A DNA stretch of 64,000 bases, from contig SRJI02000006.1 of assembly GCA_005473895.2 (NCBI GenBank), positions 94,095 through 158,094 on the forward strand. Direction: 5' to 3'. Below are positions 32,122-40,326 of the stretch, one piece after another. This DNA comes from Carideicomes alvinocaridis (GTDB taxonomy: Bacteria; Pseudomonadota; Alphaproteobacteria; Rhodobacterales; Rhodobacteraceae). The notes beneath the pieces were generated by a model. It worked only from the letters and a program-made list of their open reading frames with translations, had not been told where the DNA came from and did no database searches. Numbering within the stretch: position 1 is the stretch's first letter; every line of letters starts with the position of its first letter. The translations under genes and the position numbers were made by a program.

Positions 32122-33522
32122 TTGCCCACCCAGAAACTCTATGCCGGCTCGAAACTGCGCGAGGTGCGGATGCGCATCGGCCTCACGCAGAAGGATTTCG
32201 CCGCGCGGCTGGGCATCTCCCTGCCCTATCTGAACCAGATGGAGAAGAACTCGCGCCCGGTCTCCACCACCGTGGTGCTGGCGCTGGCGCAGAATTTCGG
32301 CGTCGACGTGACCGAGCTTGCCACCGGCGACAGCGAGCGGCTGGTCTCGGACATGCGCGAGGCGCTGGCCGACCCGGTCTTCGGCGACGATCCCCCGCCA
32401 CAGGCCGACCTGCGGCTCGCCGCCTCCAACGCGCCGGCGCTGGCGCGCGCCTTTCTCGACCTGCACCGCGCCTACCGGCAGGCGCATGAGAGGCTGGCCT
32501 CCATGGACGAGGCGCTCGGGCGGGAGGAAACCCGCGCCCGCCCCTCGCCCTGGGAGGAAGTGCGCGACTTCTTCCATTATTGCGACAATTACCTCGACGC
32601 CGTGGACCGCGCGGCCGAGACCTTTTCGGCCGGGGCCGAGCCGGGCCAGGGCATCGCCGCCCATGCCGCCCGGCACCTGGAGGCCGCGGGCATCACGATC
32701 CGCACCGCCCCGCAGGACAAGCTGCGCCGCTTCGACGCCGCCCGGCGCGAGCTGAACCTGTCGGACCAGGCCGGGACCGAGACGCGGAGCTTCCAGCTCT
32801 TGCTGCAGGTGGCGCTGCTATCGCAGGAGACGCTGCTGGAAGCGACGCTGGATTTCGCCCGCTTCCAGTCCGACGAGGCGCGCGCCATCGCCAAGCTGGG
32901 GCTCGCCAACTACTTTGCCGGGGCGGCGATGATGCCCTATGGCCGGTTCCTTGCCGCCGCGCAGGAGACGCGCCACGACCTGGAGCGGCTGGCCCACCGG
33001 TTCGGCGCCTCGATCGAGCAGGTGGCGCACCGGCTGTCCACGCTGCAGCGGCCGGGCGCGCGGGGCATCCCCTTCTTCTTCGTCCGGGTGGATCAGGCGG
33101 GCACGATCACCAAGCGGCATTCAGCGGCGCGGCTGCAATTCGCCCGCTACGGCGGGGCCTGCCCCCTTTGGAACGTGCACCGCGCCTTCGAGACGCCGGG
33201 CCGTTTCCTGCGGCAACTGGCCGAGACCCCGGACGGCGTGCGCTATATCTCCCTGGCGCGGGACGTCTCCAAGCCCGGCGGCTCCTTCGGCGCGCCGGTG
33301 CGCCGCTTTGCCATCTCGCTGGGCTGCGAGATCGAGCATGCGGCGCAGCTCGTCTACGCGGACGACCTCGACCTCGGCAATGCCCGCGCCTTCGAGCCGA
33401 TCGGGATTTCCTGCCGGATCTGCGAGCGCGCCCATTGCCATCAACGCTCCGTCCCGCCGCTGGAACGGCGGATCCGGGTGGATGCGGATGCCCGCGGCGT
33501 CCTGCCCTACGAGGTGGAGTGA
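32122..33522 (+). CDS. Short-chain fatty acyl-CoA regulator (ScfR/PccR type, XRE family)
   Basis: A 466-residue cytoplasmic transcription factor. The N-terminal HTH_XRE domain (about residues 8-62) has LREVRMRIGLTQKDFAARLG and SLPYLNQMEKNSRPV. The central IrrE-like region runs from about 165 to 290 (LGLANYFAGAAMMPYGRFLA). The C-terminal DUF2083-type domain ends with a Cys-rich stretch, ISCRICERAHCHQRSV. This layout is that of ScfR regulators that sense short acyl-CoA esters. The start is TTG at 32122, with GGAG eight bases upstream; the first ATG (M17) would cut the DNA-binding domain. Adjacent pccB and the operators point to control of propionyl-CoA carboxylase. Confidence 0.88.
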   Translation: MPTQKLYAGSKLREVRMRIGLTQKDFAARLGISLPYLNQMEKNSRPVSTTVVLALAQNFGVDVTELATGDSERLVSDMREALADPVFGDDPPPQADLRLAASNAPALARAFLDLHRAYRQAHERLASMDEALGREETRARPSPWEEVRDFFHYCDNYLDAVDRAAETFSAGAEPGQGIAAHAARHLEAAGITIRTAPQDKLRRFDAARRELNLSDQAGTETRSFQLLLQVALLSQETLLEATLDFARFQSDEARAIAKLGLANYFAGAAMMPYGRFLAAAQETRHDLERLAHRFGASIEQVAHRLSTLQRPGARGIPFFFVRVDQAGTITKRHSAARLQFARYGGACPLWNVHRAFETPGRFLRQLAETPDGVRYISLARDVSKPGGSFGAPVRRFAISLGCEIEHAAQLVYADDLDLGNARAFEPIGISCRICERAHCHQRSVPPLERRIRVDADARGVLPYEVE

Positions 33523-33642
33523 CCGTCGGCGCGGCGTTGATTTCATCGTCGCGTGGAGCGAACCCCGCGACTGCGAAACCGGGGGAGCGGCATCGCCGCA
33601 GCGCGCTTCCCCGCGTCCACGTGACGGTCGGACCACCCGGTC

Positions 33643-34563
33643 TCAGGCGGGCACGGGGCGCTCGGTCTCCTGCGCCTCGGCGCGCTTCTCGGCGCGGCGG
33701 GCGCGACGATGGGCGCGCTCGCGCTCCAGCGTCGCGTTCAGCGTGGCGCCCAGCAGCACCACGTAGGCCGAAAGGTAAAGCCACATCAACAGTGCCGCCA
33801 CCGCCCCGAGCGAGCCGTAGACCTCGTTGTAATGGGCGAAATTGCCCAGGTAGTAGGAAAACGCCACCGACACGCCCAGCCAGAGCGCGGCCGCCAGCAC
33901 CGCCCCCGGCGTCAGCCAACCGGGCCGGTCGCCGCGCCGGTTCGGCCCGTAGCGATAGATCAGCCCGAGCGCGAAGATCACCGTGAGGATCGAGATCAGC
34001 CAGCGCCCGGCCTCCACCAGCATGGCCGTCATGCTGCCCAGGTGCAGGAAGTTGAAGAAGATCGGCAGCAGGATCACCAGCGCGAAGGTCACGATCGCCG
34101 CCCCGCAGAGCGACAGGGTGATCAGCATGGCGACGAAGTAGCGGCGGATCGTGTTGGGCCGGTGGGTCACCTGGTAGACGGCGTTCAGCCCGCGGATCAG
34201 CGCGGCCACCCCGGCGCGCGCGGACCACAGGGTGATGCTCAGCGACACGACACTGGCCCAGCCCAGCGTCTCGCGGCTGGCGGCGGTGGTCAGGTTGACC
34301 AGCTGATCGTTCAGGATCGCGTAGACGTCGGGCGGCACCACCTCCACCACCATATCCATCATGATGGTGATCTGGGTGGGGTCGGAAAAGACGCTCCAGA
34401 CCAGCACCACGGCGGCGAGCGCGGGAAAGATCGCGAGGGTGGAGAAGAACCCGATCCCGGCGGCGATCAGGCCGACATTGTAACGGTCCAGGAGGTCGAT
34501 GACCTCCCAGCTGCGCGCGTAGATGCGCCCGATCGCCTTGCCCGCCTTGCGTCCCTTCCTCAT
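33643..34563 (-). CDS. YihY/virulence factor BrkB family membrane protein
   Basis: A 306-residue inner-membrane protein with about six hydrophobic segments. The family stretches are IDLLDRYNVGLIAAGIGFFS, WSARAGVAALIRGLNAVYQV and GSLGAVAALLMWLYLSAYVV. The C-terminal 30 residues are strongly basic and charged (ERERAHRRARRAEKRAEAQE). The biochemical function of the family is not established. It lies 43 bases after the PLDc_N gene and probably shares its EcfG-type promoter, which would place it in the general stress regulon. Confidence 0.88.
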   Translation of the reverse strand: MRKGRKAGKAIGRIYARSWEVIDLLDRYNVGLIAAGIGFFSTLAIFPALAAVVLVWSVFSDPTQITIMMDMVVEVVPPDVYAILNDQLVNLTTAASRETLGWASVVSLSITLWSARAGVAALIRGLNAVYQVTHRPNTIRRYFVAMLITLSLCGAAIVTFALVILLPIFFNFLHLGSMTAMLVEAGRWLISILTVIFALGLIYRYGPNRRGDRPGWLTPGAVLAAALWLGVSVAFSYYLGNFAHYNEVYGSLGAVAALLMWLYLSAYVVLLGATLNATLERERAHRRARRAEKRAEAQETERPVPA

Positions 34564-34606
34564 CGCGTCGCCCCCGCAGCGATCCGCGGCGCGGGGCCTG
34601 GCCGGT

Positions 34607-34798
34607 TCAGACCGGGTTGCGTGCGGATCTCGGCCCGGCGATCAGCCAGACGATGAAGCCGATGAGCGGCAGGATGATCACGAAGAGGGTCCACAGTACC
34701 TTCGCTCCGGTGGAGGCGCGCGACCCGATGATGGACACGATGGCCCAGATATCAAGGGCAAGCAGGATGAGGCCGAAAAGGCCGGTCAGTTCGAACAT
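34607..34798 (-). CDS. Small PLDc_N domain membrane protein
   Basis: A 63-residue protein with two transmembrane segments (about residues 5-25 and 34-54) joined by IIGSRASTGAKVLW. It matches the short phospholipase-D-nuclease N-terminal (PLDc_N) family: MFELTGLFGLILLALDIWAI and LPLIGFIVWLIAGPR. These small proteins carry no nuclease domain and have no known function. A GGAAC-N17-CGTT promoter lies 60 bases upstream. BrkB follows in the same direction. Confidence 0.82.
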   Translation of the reverse strand: MFELTGLFGLILLALDIWAIVSIIGSRASTGAKVLWTLFVIILPLIGFIVWLIAGPRSARNPV

Positions 34799-34857
34799 GA
34801 ATACGCTTCCTCTGGATGGCCGGGGCCGGGTTCGGCCCCTCGTTGCCTTTGCGCGAA

Positions 34858-34883
34858 AACGCCGGCGTCAACCGGGCGGTTCC
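34858..34883 (-). promoter_or_regulatory. EcfG-type promoter of the PLDc_N-brkB unit
   Basis: Read leftward: GGAAC at 34883-34879, a 17-base spacer, then CGTT at 34861-34858. This is the canonical EcfG arrangement and predicts a start near 34850, about 50 bases ahead of the PLDc_N ATG at 34798. Confidence 0.82.
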
Positions 34884-34931
34884 GGTCTGCGCCGTTCTCC
34901 GCCGGAAATGCGTGGCATGAATGCAGCGGCG

Positions 34932-34957
34932 GGAACCGGCGGGCAGAATTCCACGTT
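34932..34957 (+). promoter_or_regulatory. EcfG-type promoter of the DUF1328 gene at 35001
   Basis: GGAAC at 34932-34936, a 17-base spacer, then CGTT at 34954-34957, exactly the spacing of the other EcfG sites in this window. The predicted transcript start near 34964 is 37 bases before the ATG at 35001. Confidence 0.85.
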
Positions 34958-35000
34958 TCACTGCCAGACGCGCAAATGCGCATTAACAAGGAGTTAAACC

Positions 35001-35174
35001 ATGCTTGGTTGGGCACTCACTTTTCTGGTCATCGCGCTGATCGCGGCGCTTCTCGGCTTCGGCGGCATCGCCGGCGCTTCGGCAGGCATCGCGCAGTTCC
35101 TCTTCGTGGTCTTCATCATCCTCTTCGTGGTGGCGATGATCGCACGTGCAGTTCGCGGCAACCCGCCCGTCTAG
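35001..35174 (+). CDS. DUF1328 family small membrane protein (YtjA-like)
   Basis: A 57-residue protein, [20 protein letters not shown], then [20 protein letters not shown] and [17 protein letters not shown]. It is two hydrophobic helices around a Gly-rich turn, matching DUF1328. AAGGAG lies seven bases before the ATG. The function is unknown, but these proteins are repeatedly found among alphaproteobacterial general stress response targets, and a perfect EcfG-type promoter precedes it here. A second DUF1328 gene with the same promoter type is at 41357. Confidence 0.88.
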   Translation: MLGWALTFLVIALIAALLGFGGIAGASAGIAQFLFVVFIILFVVAMIARAVRGNPPV

Positions 35175-35329
35175 GACGGAGCCCCTGAACAGGGCGCGCC
35201 CGCGCGCCCCGGCAAAGGCCGTCGGACCCCACTCCGGCGGCCTTTCCCGTTCCGGGCGACTGCCCGAAGCCTTGAAGTTGCGCTGCCGAGACTGTACCTA
35301 TTTTGTTCAAAACAGAACGAGCAGTGTCA

Positions 35330-35806
35330 ATGAGTAACATGTTGCAGAAGGCATGGGCCGGCATGCTGCGTCCCCTGCTCCGCCGGCCGGAGCGGTTTCA
35401 GGTTGCAGCGCTGTGCCATCGCCAGGGCCCGGAGGGGCTCGAGATTCTCCTGATCACCTCGCGTGATACCGGGCGCTCCGTCCTGCCCAAGGGCTGGCCC
35501 ATCGCCGGGCTCGACGCCCGCGACTCGGCGGTGCAGGAAGCCTGGGAAGAGGCCGGTGTCATCCCCGGCAGCATCGGCCGCGAGCCGATCGGCACATACG
35601 GCTACGACAAGCGGCTGCGGGGCGGCGTGCCCGTCCCCTGCGAGACCACGGTGTTCCCCGTCGCGGTCAAGGCGCTGGCCGAGGAGTATCCCGAAGCCGC
35701 CGAGCGCAGCCGCGAATGGGTCACCCCCGAGGTCGCGGCGCAACGGGTGGACGAACCCCGGCTCAAGGAATTGCTGCGCAACCTTCCGCCCAGCCTTCCC
35801 GCCTGA
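35330..35806 (+). CDS. NUDIX hydrolase
   Basis: A 158-residue pyrophosphohydrolase. The Nudix region reads LPKGWPIAGLDARDSAVQEA then WEEAGVIPG, in which the catalytic core appears as QEAWEEAGV instead of REVQEEAG; the two metal-binding Glu residues of the EE pair are kept. The subgroup resembles diadenosine- or diphosphoinositol-polyphosphate hydrolases. The ATG at 35330 is used; MLQKAWAG three codons later is an alternative. The substrate is unknown. Confidence 0.85.
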   Translation: MSNMLQKAWAGMLRPLLRRPERFQVAALCHRQGPEGLEILLITSRDTGRSVLPKGWPIAGLDARDSAVQEAWEEAGVIPGSIGREPIGTYGYDKRLRGGVPVPCETTVFPVAVKALAEEYPEAAERSREWVTPEVAAQRVDEPRLKELLRNLPPSLPA

Positions 35807-35876
35807 TAGGAGCACCGGGCGCGGCGGGCACCCCTCGCCCCGCGCAGATCCAGACCCTGCCGGCTGAGAGGTAAGC

Positions 35877-37385
35877 GTGGCCGACCGAACGACCAATGAT
35901 CCCGCCCAGGTGTCGGGCAACGACTACCAGTGGAAGACGCTCGACAAGGACCTCAACCGGGTCAGTCGGGTGGAATACGCGACGATGTACGTGTCGCGCC
36001 CGATGGTGGGCATCGGCATCTCGCTGGCCTTCATCGTGCTGACCACGCTGGCGGCGGCGCTGGTGATGGGCCACAGCTCGGGCACGCTGTTCGTGGTGGC
36101 CGGCGCGGCCTTCGGCGCCTACATGGCGCTCAATATCGGCGCCAATGACGTGGCCAACAACATGGGGCCGGCCGTGGGCGCGCGGGCGCTCTCCATGGCG
36201 GGCGCCATCGCCATCGCTGCGGTCTGCGAAAGCGCGGGCGCGTTGCTGGCCGGGGGCGACGTGGTCGCAACGATTTCCAAGGACATCATCACGCCCGAGG
36301 CGGTGGCCGCGCCGCGCGTCCTGACCTGGGCGATGATGGCGGCGCTGCTGGCCGCCGCGCTCTGGGTCAATATCGCCACCTGGATCGGTGCGCCGGTCTC
36401 CACCACCCATTCCGTCGTCGGCGGGGTGATGGGCGCCGGCGTGGCCGCGGCCGGGCTGAGCGCGGTGAACTGGCCGACCCTCGGCGCCATCGCGGCCAGC
36501 TGGCTGATCTCTCCGGTGATGGGGGGCGCGATCGCGGCGGCCCTGCTCGCCTTCATCAAGAAGCGCATCACCTACCAGGACGACAAGATCACCGCCGCAC
36601 GCCGATGGGTGCCGATCCTGATCGGGCTCATGGCCGGGACCTTTGCCACCTACCTGGCGATGAAGGGGCTCAAGCGGGTGATCTCCGTCGACCTGAGCGT
36701 CGCGCTGCTGATCGGCCTGGGCTCGGCGGTCGTCGCCTACGCGCTGTCCGTGCCGCTGATCCGGCGCCAATCCGAGGGGATGGAGAACCGCGTCCGCTCG
36801 CTCAAGCAATTGTTCGGCCTGCCGCTCGTCCTGTCCGCCGCCCTGCTGTCCTTTGCGCATGGCGCCAATGACGTGGCCAACGCGGTGGGGCCGCTGGCCG
36901 CCATCGTCAGCGTGCAGCAATCGGGGCTGGTCTTCGGCGAGGTGCCGATTCCGGTCTGGGTGATGGTGATCGGGGCCCTGGGGATTTCCTTTGGCCTGAT
37001 GCTGTTCGGGCCGCGGCTGATCCGGATGGTGGGCAGCCAGATCACCAAGCTCAACCCAATGCGCGCCTATTGCGTGGCGCTGTCGGCGGCAGTGACGGTG
37101 ATCGTCGCCTCCGCCCTGGGCCTGCCCGTCAGCTCCACCCATATCGCGGTGGGCGGCATCTTCGGCGTCGGGTTCTACCGCGAATGGCATGCCGAGCGGC
37201 GCGCCCGCCAGGCCAGCCAGCAGCGCCCGCCCGCCAAGCGCATCGCCCGGGAAGAGCGCCAGCGCCGCAAGCTGGTGCGCCGGTCGCATTTCATGTCGAT
37301 CGTCGCCGCCTGGGTGGTGACGGTCCCCGCGGCCGCCATCCTCTCGGCGCTCAGCTACCTGGGCCTGCGCGCCATTTTCGGCTGA
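35877..37385 (+). CDS. pit: Low-affinity inorganic phosphate transporter (Pit family)
   Basis: A 502-residue inner-membrane phosphate:proton symporter with about 12 hydrophobic segments. The two family signatures are visible: NIGANDVANNMGPAVGARA (about residue 88) and SFAHGANDVANAVGPLAA (about residue 322). PVSTTHSVVGGVMGAG and PVSSTHIAVGGIFGVG provide the paired STTH/SSTH motifs. The start is GTG at 35877 with GAGAGG upstream. A basic loop lies near residue 450 (RRARQASQQRPPAKRIARE). No PhoU-like gene is adjacent. Confidence 0.93.
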   Translation: MADRTTNDPAQVSGNDYQWKTLDKDLNRVSRVEYATMYVSRPMVGIGISLAFIVLTTLAAALVMGHSSGTLFVVAGAAFGAYMALNIGANDVANNMGPAVGARALSMAGAIAIAAVCESAGALLAGGDVVATISKDIITPEAVAAPRVLTWAMMAALLAAALWVNIATWIGAPVSTTHSVVGGVMGAGVAAAGLSAVNWPTLGAIAASWLISPVMGGAIAAALLAFIKKRITYQDDKITAARRWVPILIGLMAGTFATYLAMKGLKRVISVDLSVALLIGLGSAVVAYALSVPLIRRQSEGMENRVRSLKQLFGLPLVLSAALLSFAHGANDVANAVGPLAAIVSVQQSGLVFGEVPIPVWVMVIGALGISFGLMLFGPRLIRMVGSQITKLNPMRAYCVALSAAVTVIVASALGLPVSSTHIAVGGIFGVGFYREWHAERRARQASQQRPPAKRIAREERQRRKLVRRSHFMSIVAAWVVTVPAAAILSALSYLGLRAIFG

Positions 37386-37753
37386 CGAGTTCGTCTGAGG
37401 CCGGGGCGGCTGACGCACGGCATGCTCATCCCGCGACCATGTGCGGCGCGGTTGTGTCGGGCTGTGATTTCCTTGAAGGGAATAGCTGCCGGGAGGCGAA
37501 TTTCGGGACGGACGCCCCCCGGCAGAATGTGGTGAACCGAGAGAGGGAAGGGGAAGGTTCACCCAAGGTCCCGGCGCTGCTTCGGGGATGAAATGGGCGC
37601 CGGTCTGAAGGAGGAACCACCGGGGCAATACTTGGTTCCGCCGGTTTCGAGATTTTTTCGACTTAACTCGAATTTTCTTTCCGACCCCGCAGGCACGCCC
37701 GGCAAAGCATGGGCCGAGGGCGGCCCTGCCCTCCCCCAACCCCTTGTCAGAGC
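37386..37753. other. Gap between convergent pit and histidine kinase genes
   Basis: A 368-base stretch without a supported gene. It contains a GGAACC/GGTTCC inverted repeat (37613-37639) that reads as an EcfG-like site in both directions, an AT-rich tract after it, and a weak GAGGGC/GCCCTC hairpin at 37716-37733 that could end the kinase transcript. Confidence 0.5.
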
Positions 37754-39490
37754 TCAGTAATCCAGCGGGTCGGGTTTGAAGTTCTCCGCCTCGAAGGCGA
37801 CCTTGACGCGGTACTCGCCGTCTTCGGGCCCGGTCTCTGTATTGGCACCAAGCTGCATCGCGAAGGCACGGATGAGCTGCGAGCCAAGCCCGGTGCTCTC
37901 GTAATCCTCTTCCTTCGGCGCGACGCCCTCTCCGGCCAGCGAGTTGGCGATCTCCATCGTGACGCGGCCATCCAGCTCGCGCGCCAGCGTCAGCCGCACC
38001 ACGGCCTCGCCACCCTCTTCCGCCGGCTGCACGAATTTCAGCGCATTGGCCAGCGCCTCGGACATGAGCAGGGTCAGCGGGATCGACTGGTCGGGATAGA
38101 GGACCACGTCCTCGATATCCTTCTCCACGCGAACGGTCAGGTTCTGCGGCATGGAAGAGGCCAGCAGCTGGTCGGAGATGTCGCGGATCAGGGGGCCGGT
38201 ATTGATCCGGCCCTGGTTCTCGATCTGGTGCAGGTTGCGGTGGATCGAGGCGAGACCGAGCACCCGTTCCTGCAGGCGGCGCAGGACGGTCTGGGTCTCG
38301 GGCGACTTGGTCTTGCGGATATGCATGTTCATGATCGACGAGATCATCTGGAGGTTGTTCTTCACCCGGTGGTGAACCTCCTTCAGCAGCACGTTCTTCT
38401 GGCGGACGGCATTTTCCAGCTCCGCCTCGTCCCGCAGGATCGAATCGGCCATGGCGAGGAAATCCTCCTCCATCCGCACCAGTTCGCTCGACATCCCGCG
38501 CGAGACGGAGGCGTCGGGCACGTAGCGCGTGGTGGCAAAGCGGCGCATCTGCTGGCCGAGGCCGCGGATATGCCGCACCACGACGCGGTCGATGGCGAAA
38601 TAGGCCACCAGGACGGAGGCCAGCCACATCAGTATCGGGAACAGGGCCGAAGAAATGGTAAAGCCGGTCTGGTTCCGCGGCATCGCCGACCAGACCCCGA
38701 GCGCATAGACCGTATCGCGGATCACCGGCGCGATGACGTAGAGCTGCCGCTCGCCCGCCGCGCTTTCGGCGGTGAAGGCCACCGGGGCCTGCATCGATTC
38801 GGTGGCCAGCCGCCGCGACATGGGCAGCACCTCGTTGGCGTTCTCCAGCCCGATCGAGGCGGTCAGCACGCTGCCATCGGCGTTGAAGGTCAGCAGGGCA
38901 AGCGGATCGGCCGCGCCCGGCGGCACGGACCTCACCTGGATGATCCGGTGCGGGACCGAGATCGCGACGAAGCCCTGCAGTTCCTCGTCGGCATAGATCG
39001 GCTGCCAGACGACAAGGACAGACACGCCGCTCACCGCGCCGCGGGCATTGACCGTGACCAGCGGCTTGGGATCCTTGGAAAGCTGCTGGAAATTGGTGTT
39101 GTCCCGCATGTCGAGCACGCGGTCGGCAGAGGAGCACCGCATCATCCCGTCGGTCGGCAGGAACCCGATGAAGCTGAACTCCGACCGCTGGCCGAGGAAG
39201 CCGTCCATGTAGTCGCGGCAGGCGTCCATGTCGGTCGAGAGGACCGAGATCATGGAGCCGAACGCCTCCGCCGCGCCGAAGGCACGCTGGATCACCTGGC
39301 GCTCTTCCGCCGCCGCGCGTTCCGTCAAGGCGAGAAGCGATTGCTGAAGACGCTGCTGCGCCTCCTGCGCGACCTTCTGGGTCTGGTAAATCGCGATCAC
39401 ACCGATCGGGAACAGCGCGAACGAAAGAAACAGCGCCAGTTTGAAGCCGATGCTTCGAAACCAGGGAGCGGTGTTCGACTGCTGCATCAT
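37754..39490 (-). CDS. Membrane-bound sensor histidine kinase (HisKA_2 type)
   Basis: A 578-residue kinase with TM segments at about residues 14-34 and 280-302 flanking a roughly 240-residue periplasmic sensor. A HAMP-like linker and a HisKA_2 dimerisation domain follow; the phosphoacceptor His is near residue 373 in LLKEVHHRVKNNLQMISS. The C-terminal HATPase domain has SEALANALKFV and ESTGLGSQLIRAFAMQLGA. This class typically phosphorylates PhyR, and the gene follows ecfG by 15 bases in the nepR-ecfG unit. It is therefore the likely PhyK-like input of the stress response. The stimulus is unknown. Confidence 0.9.
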   Translation of the reverse strand: MMQQSNTAPWFRSIGFKLALFLSFALFPIGVIAIYQTQKVAQEAQQRLQQSLLALTERAAAEERQVIQRAFGAAEAFGSMISVLSTDMDACRDYMDGFLGQRSEFSFIGFLPTDGMMRCSSADRVLDMRDNTNFQQLSKDPKPLVTVNARGAVSGVSVLVVWQPIYADEELQGFVAISVPHRIIQVRSVPPGAADPLALLTFNADGSVLTASIGLENANEVLPMSRRLATESMQAPVAFTAESAAGERQLYVIAPVIRDTVYALGVWSAMPRNQTGFTISSALFPILMWLASVLVAYFAIDRVVVRHIRGLGQQMRRFATTRYVPDASVSRGMSSELVRMEEDFLAMADSILRDEAELENAVRQKNVLLKEVHHRVKNNLQMISSIMNMHIRKTKSPETQTVLRRLQERVLGLASIHRNLHQIENQGRINTGPLIRDISDQLLASSMPQNLTVRVEKDIEDVVLYPDQSIPLTLLMSEALANALKFVQPAEEGGEAVVRLTLARELDGRVTMEIANSLAGEGVAPKEEDYESTGLGSQLIRAFAMQLGANTETGPEDGEYRVKVAFEAENFKPDPLDY

Positions 39491-39505
39491 GAAATGGACG
39501 TAGCG

Positions 39506-40063
39506 TCAGCCCTTCCAGGGTCCGCCGCCGGAGACGACGGCCATGGTGGCAGGGTCCGTGAGCTCCATGCGCTCGTGTTCGTCGAGGTCCAGCAGCTCCG
39601 CCAGCTTGGCGCGGCCGCGATTCGCCCGGCTCTTGATGGTGCCGACGGCCACGCCGCAACTGTCGGCCGCTTCCTCGTAGGACGCACCGAGCGCACCGAC
39701 CAGCACCAGCGCCTCGCGCTGTTCGTCGGGAAGCTGGTCGAAGGCCTTCTTGAAGTCGGCAAGTTGCAGGCGTCCGTCATGAGCTGGCTTCTCCGAGAGC
39801 TGTCCAGTTGCAATCCCATCGACATCCGCCACCTCGCGCTTCACCTTTCTCCGACTCGAATAGTAGGTATTGCGCAGGATCGTAAAGAGCCAAGCACGCA
39901 TATTCGTGCCGGGCTGGAATTTCTCGATGTTCGTCCACGCCTTGACCAGCGTGTCCTGTACCATGTCGTCGGCAGTCGCCCCGTTCCGTGTCAGACCCAG
40001 GGCGAACGCCCGGAGAGCTGGCAGATGCTCCACCAACTCGTCGCGCGGATCGGCCGTGCTCAT
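39506..40063 (-). CDS. ecfG: General stress response sigma factor EcfG
   Basis: A 185-residue ECF sigma factor of the EcfG/ECF15 group. Region 2 covers about residues 12-75, with DDMVQDTLVKAWTNIEKFQP and AWLFTILRNTYYSSRRK. Region 4 covers about 108-160, with LPDEQREALVLVGALGASYE and the helix-turn-helix AVGTIKSRANRGRAKL. Its ATG overlaps the nepR stop as ATGA (40060-40063). It is held by NepR and released when phosphorylated PhyR binds NepR. Target promoters GGAAC-N17-CGTT occur around it, including its own. Confidence 0.93.
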   Translation of the reverse strand: MSTADPRDELVEHLPALRAFALGLTRNGATADDMVQDTLVKAWTNIEKFQPGTNMRAWLFTILRNTYYSSRRKVKREVADVDGIATGQLSEKPAHDGRLQLADFKKAFDQLPDEQREALVLVGALGASYEEAADSCGVAVGTIKSRANRGRAKLAELLDLDEHERMELTDPATMAVVSGGGPWKG

Positions 40064-40218
40064 TCCTGCTCCTCCGAGCCGCGCTCCTGATCCTTGAGCT
40101 GATTCAGCAAATTCTTGAAGCGATCCGGTATGTCTTCGTCCAGTGTTTGCTGGAATACCCGCTTCAAGTTCTCATCGATCTGCGACTGCCCGCTCGATTT
40201 TGTGTTTTCAGACCCCAT
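40060..40218 (-). CDS. nepR: Anti-sigma factor NepR
   Basis: A 52-residue protein reading MGSENTKSSGQSQIDENLKR, then VFQQTLDEDIPDRFKNLLNQ and LKDQERGSEEQE. The core IDENLKRVFQQTLDEDIPDRF is the defining NepR helix pair that clamps EcfG and, alternatively, the sigma-like domain of PhyR. The ATG is at 40218. The TGA overlaps the ecfG ATG by two bases, so the anti-sigma factor and sigma factor are translationally coupled. Its position between phyR and ecfG is the classic arrangement. Confidence 0.93.
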   Translation of the reverse strand: MGSENTKSSGQSQIDENLKRVFQQTLDEDIPDRFKNLLNQLKDQERGSEEQE

Positions 40219-40265
40219 CTGACCTCTCGACTTCACAAGTCATGGCAATTTCTGCAAGTGACATC

Positions 40266-40299
40266 GGAACCGCAACTCGGTTTATGTAGTTTGGGTTCC
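40266..40299. promoter_or_regulatory. Two interleaved EcfG promoters for phyR and nepR-ecfG
   Basis: Rightward: GGAAC at 40266-40270, 17 bases, then AGTT at 40288-40291. Leftward: GGAAC at 40299-40295, 17 bases, then AGTT at 40277-40274. Each promoter's -35 lies beyond the other's -10, so they share the same 34 bases with the same spacing. The predicted transcripts start near 40298 (phyR) and 40267 (nepR). Confidence 0.85.
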
Positions 40300-40326
40300 G
40301 AAGATTCGAGAAAAAGAGGACGCTAG

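Noticed and set aside
37426..37620. Leftward 64-codon frame next to the orphan GGAAC inverted repeat
   Set aside because: No ribosome site and a Ser/Pro/Arg-rich composition; not convincing as a protein.
35763..39659. Leftward open frame of 1298 codons spanning pit and the kinase
   Set aside because: It is antisense to pit, then crosses a gap in a frame different from the kinase. Its translation is low-complexity and Arg/His/Gly-rich, as expected from GC-rich antisense DNA.
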